From: Hyphomonas oceanitis SCH89
GTDB taxonomy: Bacteria; Pseudomonadota; Alphaproteobacteria; Caulobacterales; Hyphomonadaceae
Length of the DNA: 34,666 bases
Direction of reading: 5' to 3'
NCBI RefSeq assembly: GCF_000685295.1
Contig: NZ_ARYL01000038.1
Span: 1-34,666 of the forward strand
This document shows positions 34,325 to 34,666 of this stretch, piece by piece. The translations under genes and the position numbers were made by a program. Position 1 is the stretch's first letter; the number at the start of each line of letters is the position of its first letter. The notes under the pieces are model-generated. The model searched no databases. It had not been told where the DNA came from and saw only the letters and a list, made by a program, of their open reading frames with translations.

Positions 34325-34666
34325 ATGGCAGGCATTGGCCGCAAGACAGACAAGTGGGGCTCGCGCTTCGGATTCATCATGGCGGCCGTTGGCTCGTCAG
34401 TCGGTCTCGGCAATTTCTGGCGCTTTCCCTATACGGCGGGCGAAGAGGGCGGCGGCGCCTTCATCCTGATCTACATGATGTGCGTCCTGCTCATCGGCCT
34501 GCCGCTCCTGATGGCGGAATACGCCATGGGCCGGAAATCCGGCATGTCGGCCGTCGAGGGCATCCAGTCGCTTGCCCGCGCTGAAAGCCGCAGCCAGAAC
34601 TGGGGCATAGCGCCATGGATCGGCACGCTCACGGCCTTAATGGGATGGTCCGCCCCGTCTCCTCAC
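34325..34666 (+). CDS. Sodium:neurotransmitter symporter family protein (partial)
   Basis: Starts at ATG 34325 after GGGGAGAGGG and runs off the window with 114 codons visible. WGSRFGFIMAAVGSSVGLGNFWRFPY is the NSS signature in the first helix, where sodium and substrate bind, and GGGAFILIYMMCVLLIGLPLLMAEYAMG is the second helix. It probably imports amino acids with sodium. The last eight codons (GWSAPSPH) are unusual for the family, see findings. Confidence 0.9.
   Translation, partial: MAGIGRKTDKWGSRFGFIMAAVGSSVGLGNFWRFPYTAGEEGGGAFILIYMMCVLLIGLPLLMAEYAMGRKSGMSAVEGIQSLARAESRSQNWGIAPWIGTLTALMGWSAPSPH

Overview
The window looks like the chromosome of an alphaproteobacterium, probably Caulobacterales and perhaps Hyphomonadaceae (family level is inference). 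The evidence is high GC, a circularly permuted two-piece tmRNA gene, an alpha-type SspB ClpXP adaptor, a DUF4169 protein, the mreB-mreC-mreD-mrdA-mrdB order, and a perfect TTAA-N7-TTAA CtrA-type site upstream of mreB. No phage, IS, CRISPR, rRNA or ordinary tRNA gene was seen.

Layout. 1-4762: the end of one and three complete tandem copies of a membrane-anchored TadG-like/von Willebrand factor A protein. 4752-5744: a MarR-GNAT fusion regulator on the minus strand with a 22-bp perfect palindrome at its promoter. 5838-6152: a permuted ssrA (tmRNA) gene with tag ANDNHAEGQLLAA. 6163-9279: an M20 amidohydrolase lipoprotein and an APC amino acid permease, both minus. 9562-11515: a PepSY-type membrane protein converging on a group II PLP decarboxylase. 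11777-14455: SspB, two overlapping hotdog thioesterases and a cytochrome P450. 14459-15809: a RusA-type resolvase and a cysteine-rich Sel1 repeat protein (minus). 15998-20781: fumarase C, an orphan AAA-type ATPase, an SDR, two GNATs, a 98-aa conserved-looking protein and DUF4169. 20855-25163: a 40-aa peptide, a lipoprotein, an old yellow enzyme, a candidate structured RNA, a DUF3833 lipoprotein, a cupin and a DUF4287 protein. 25229-28092: a UvrD/PcrA helicase and a bacterial PH-domain membrane protein. 28093-28599: a long non-coding region with a three-way-junction fold, a run of short dyads and the CtrA site. 28600-34243: the elongasome operon. 34325-end: the start of an NSS-family sodium symporter.

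Functional links. tmRNA and SspB belong to one pathway: tmRNA tags stalled nascent chains and SspB carries tagged chains to ClpXP. MreB/C/D with PBP2 and RodA form the lateral wall synthesis machine, with overlapping or near-contiguous genes, and the upstream CtrA-like site suggests cell-cycle control. The permease and the exported amidohydrolase may together scavenge amino acid conjugates. The strongest candidates for undescribed elements are the two structured non-coding regions (about 23384-23500 and 28092-28196), the dyad-rich mreB leader, and the tandem vWA array.
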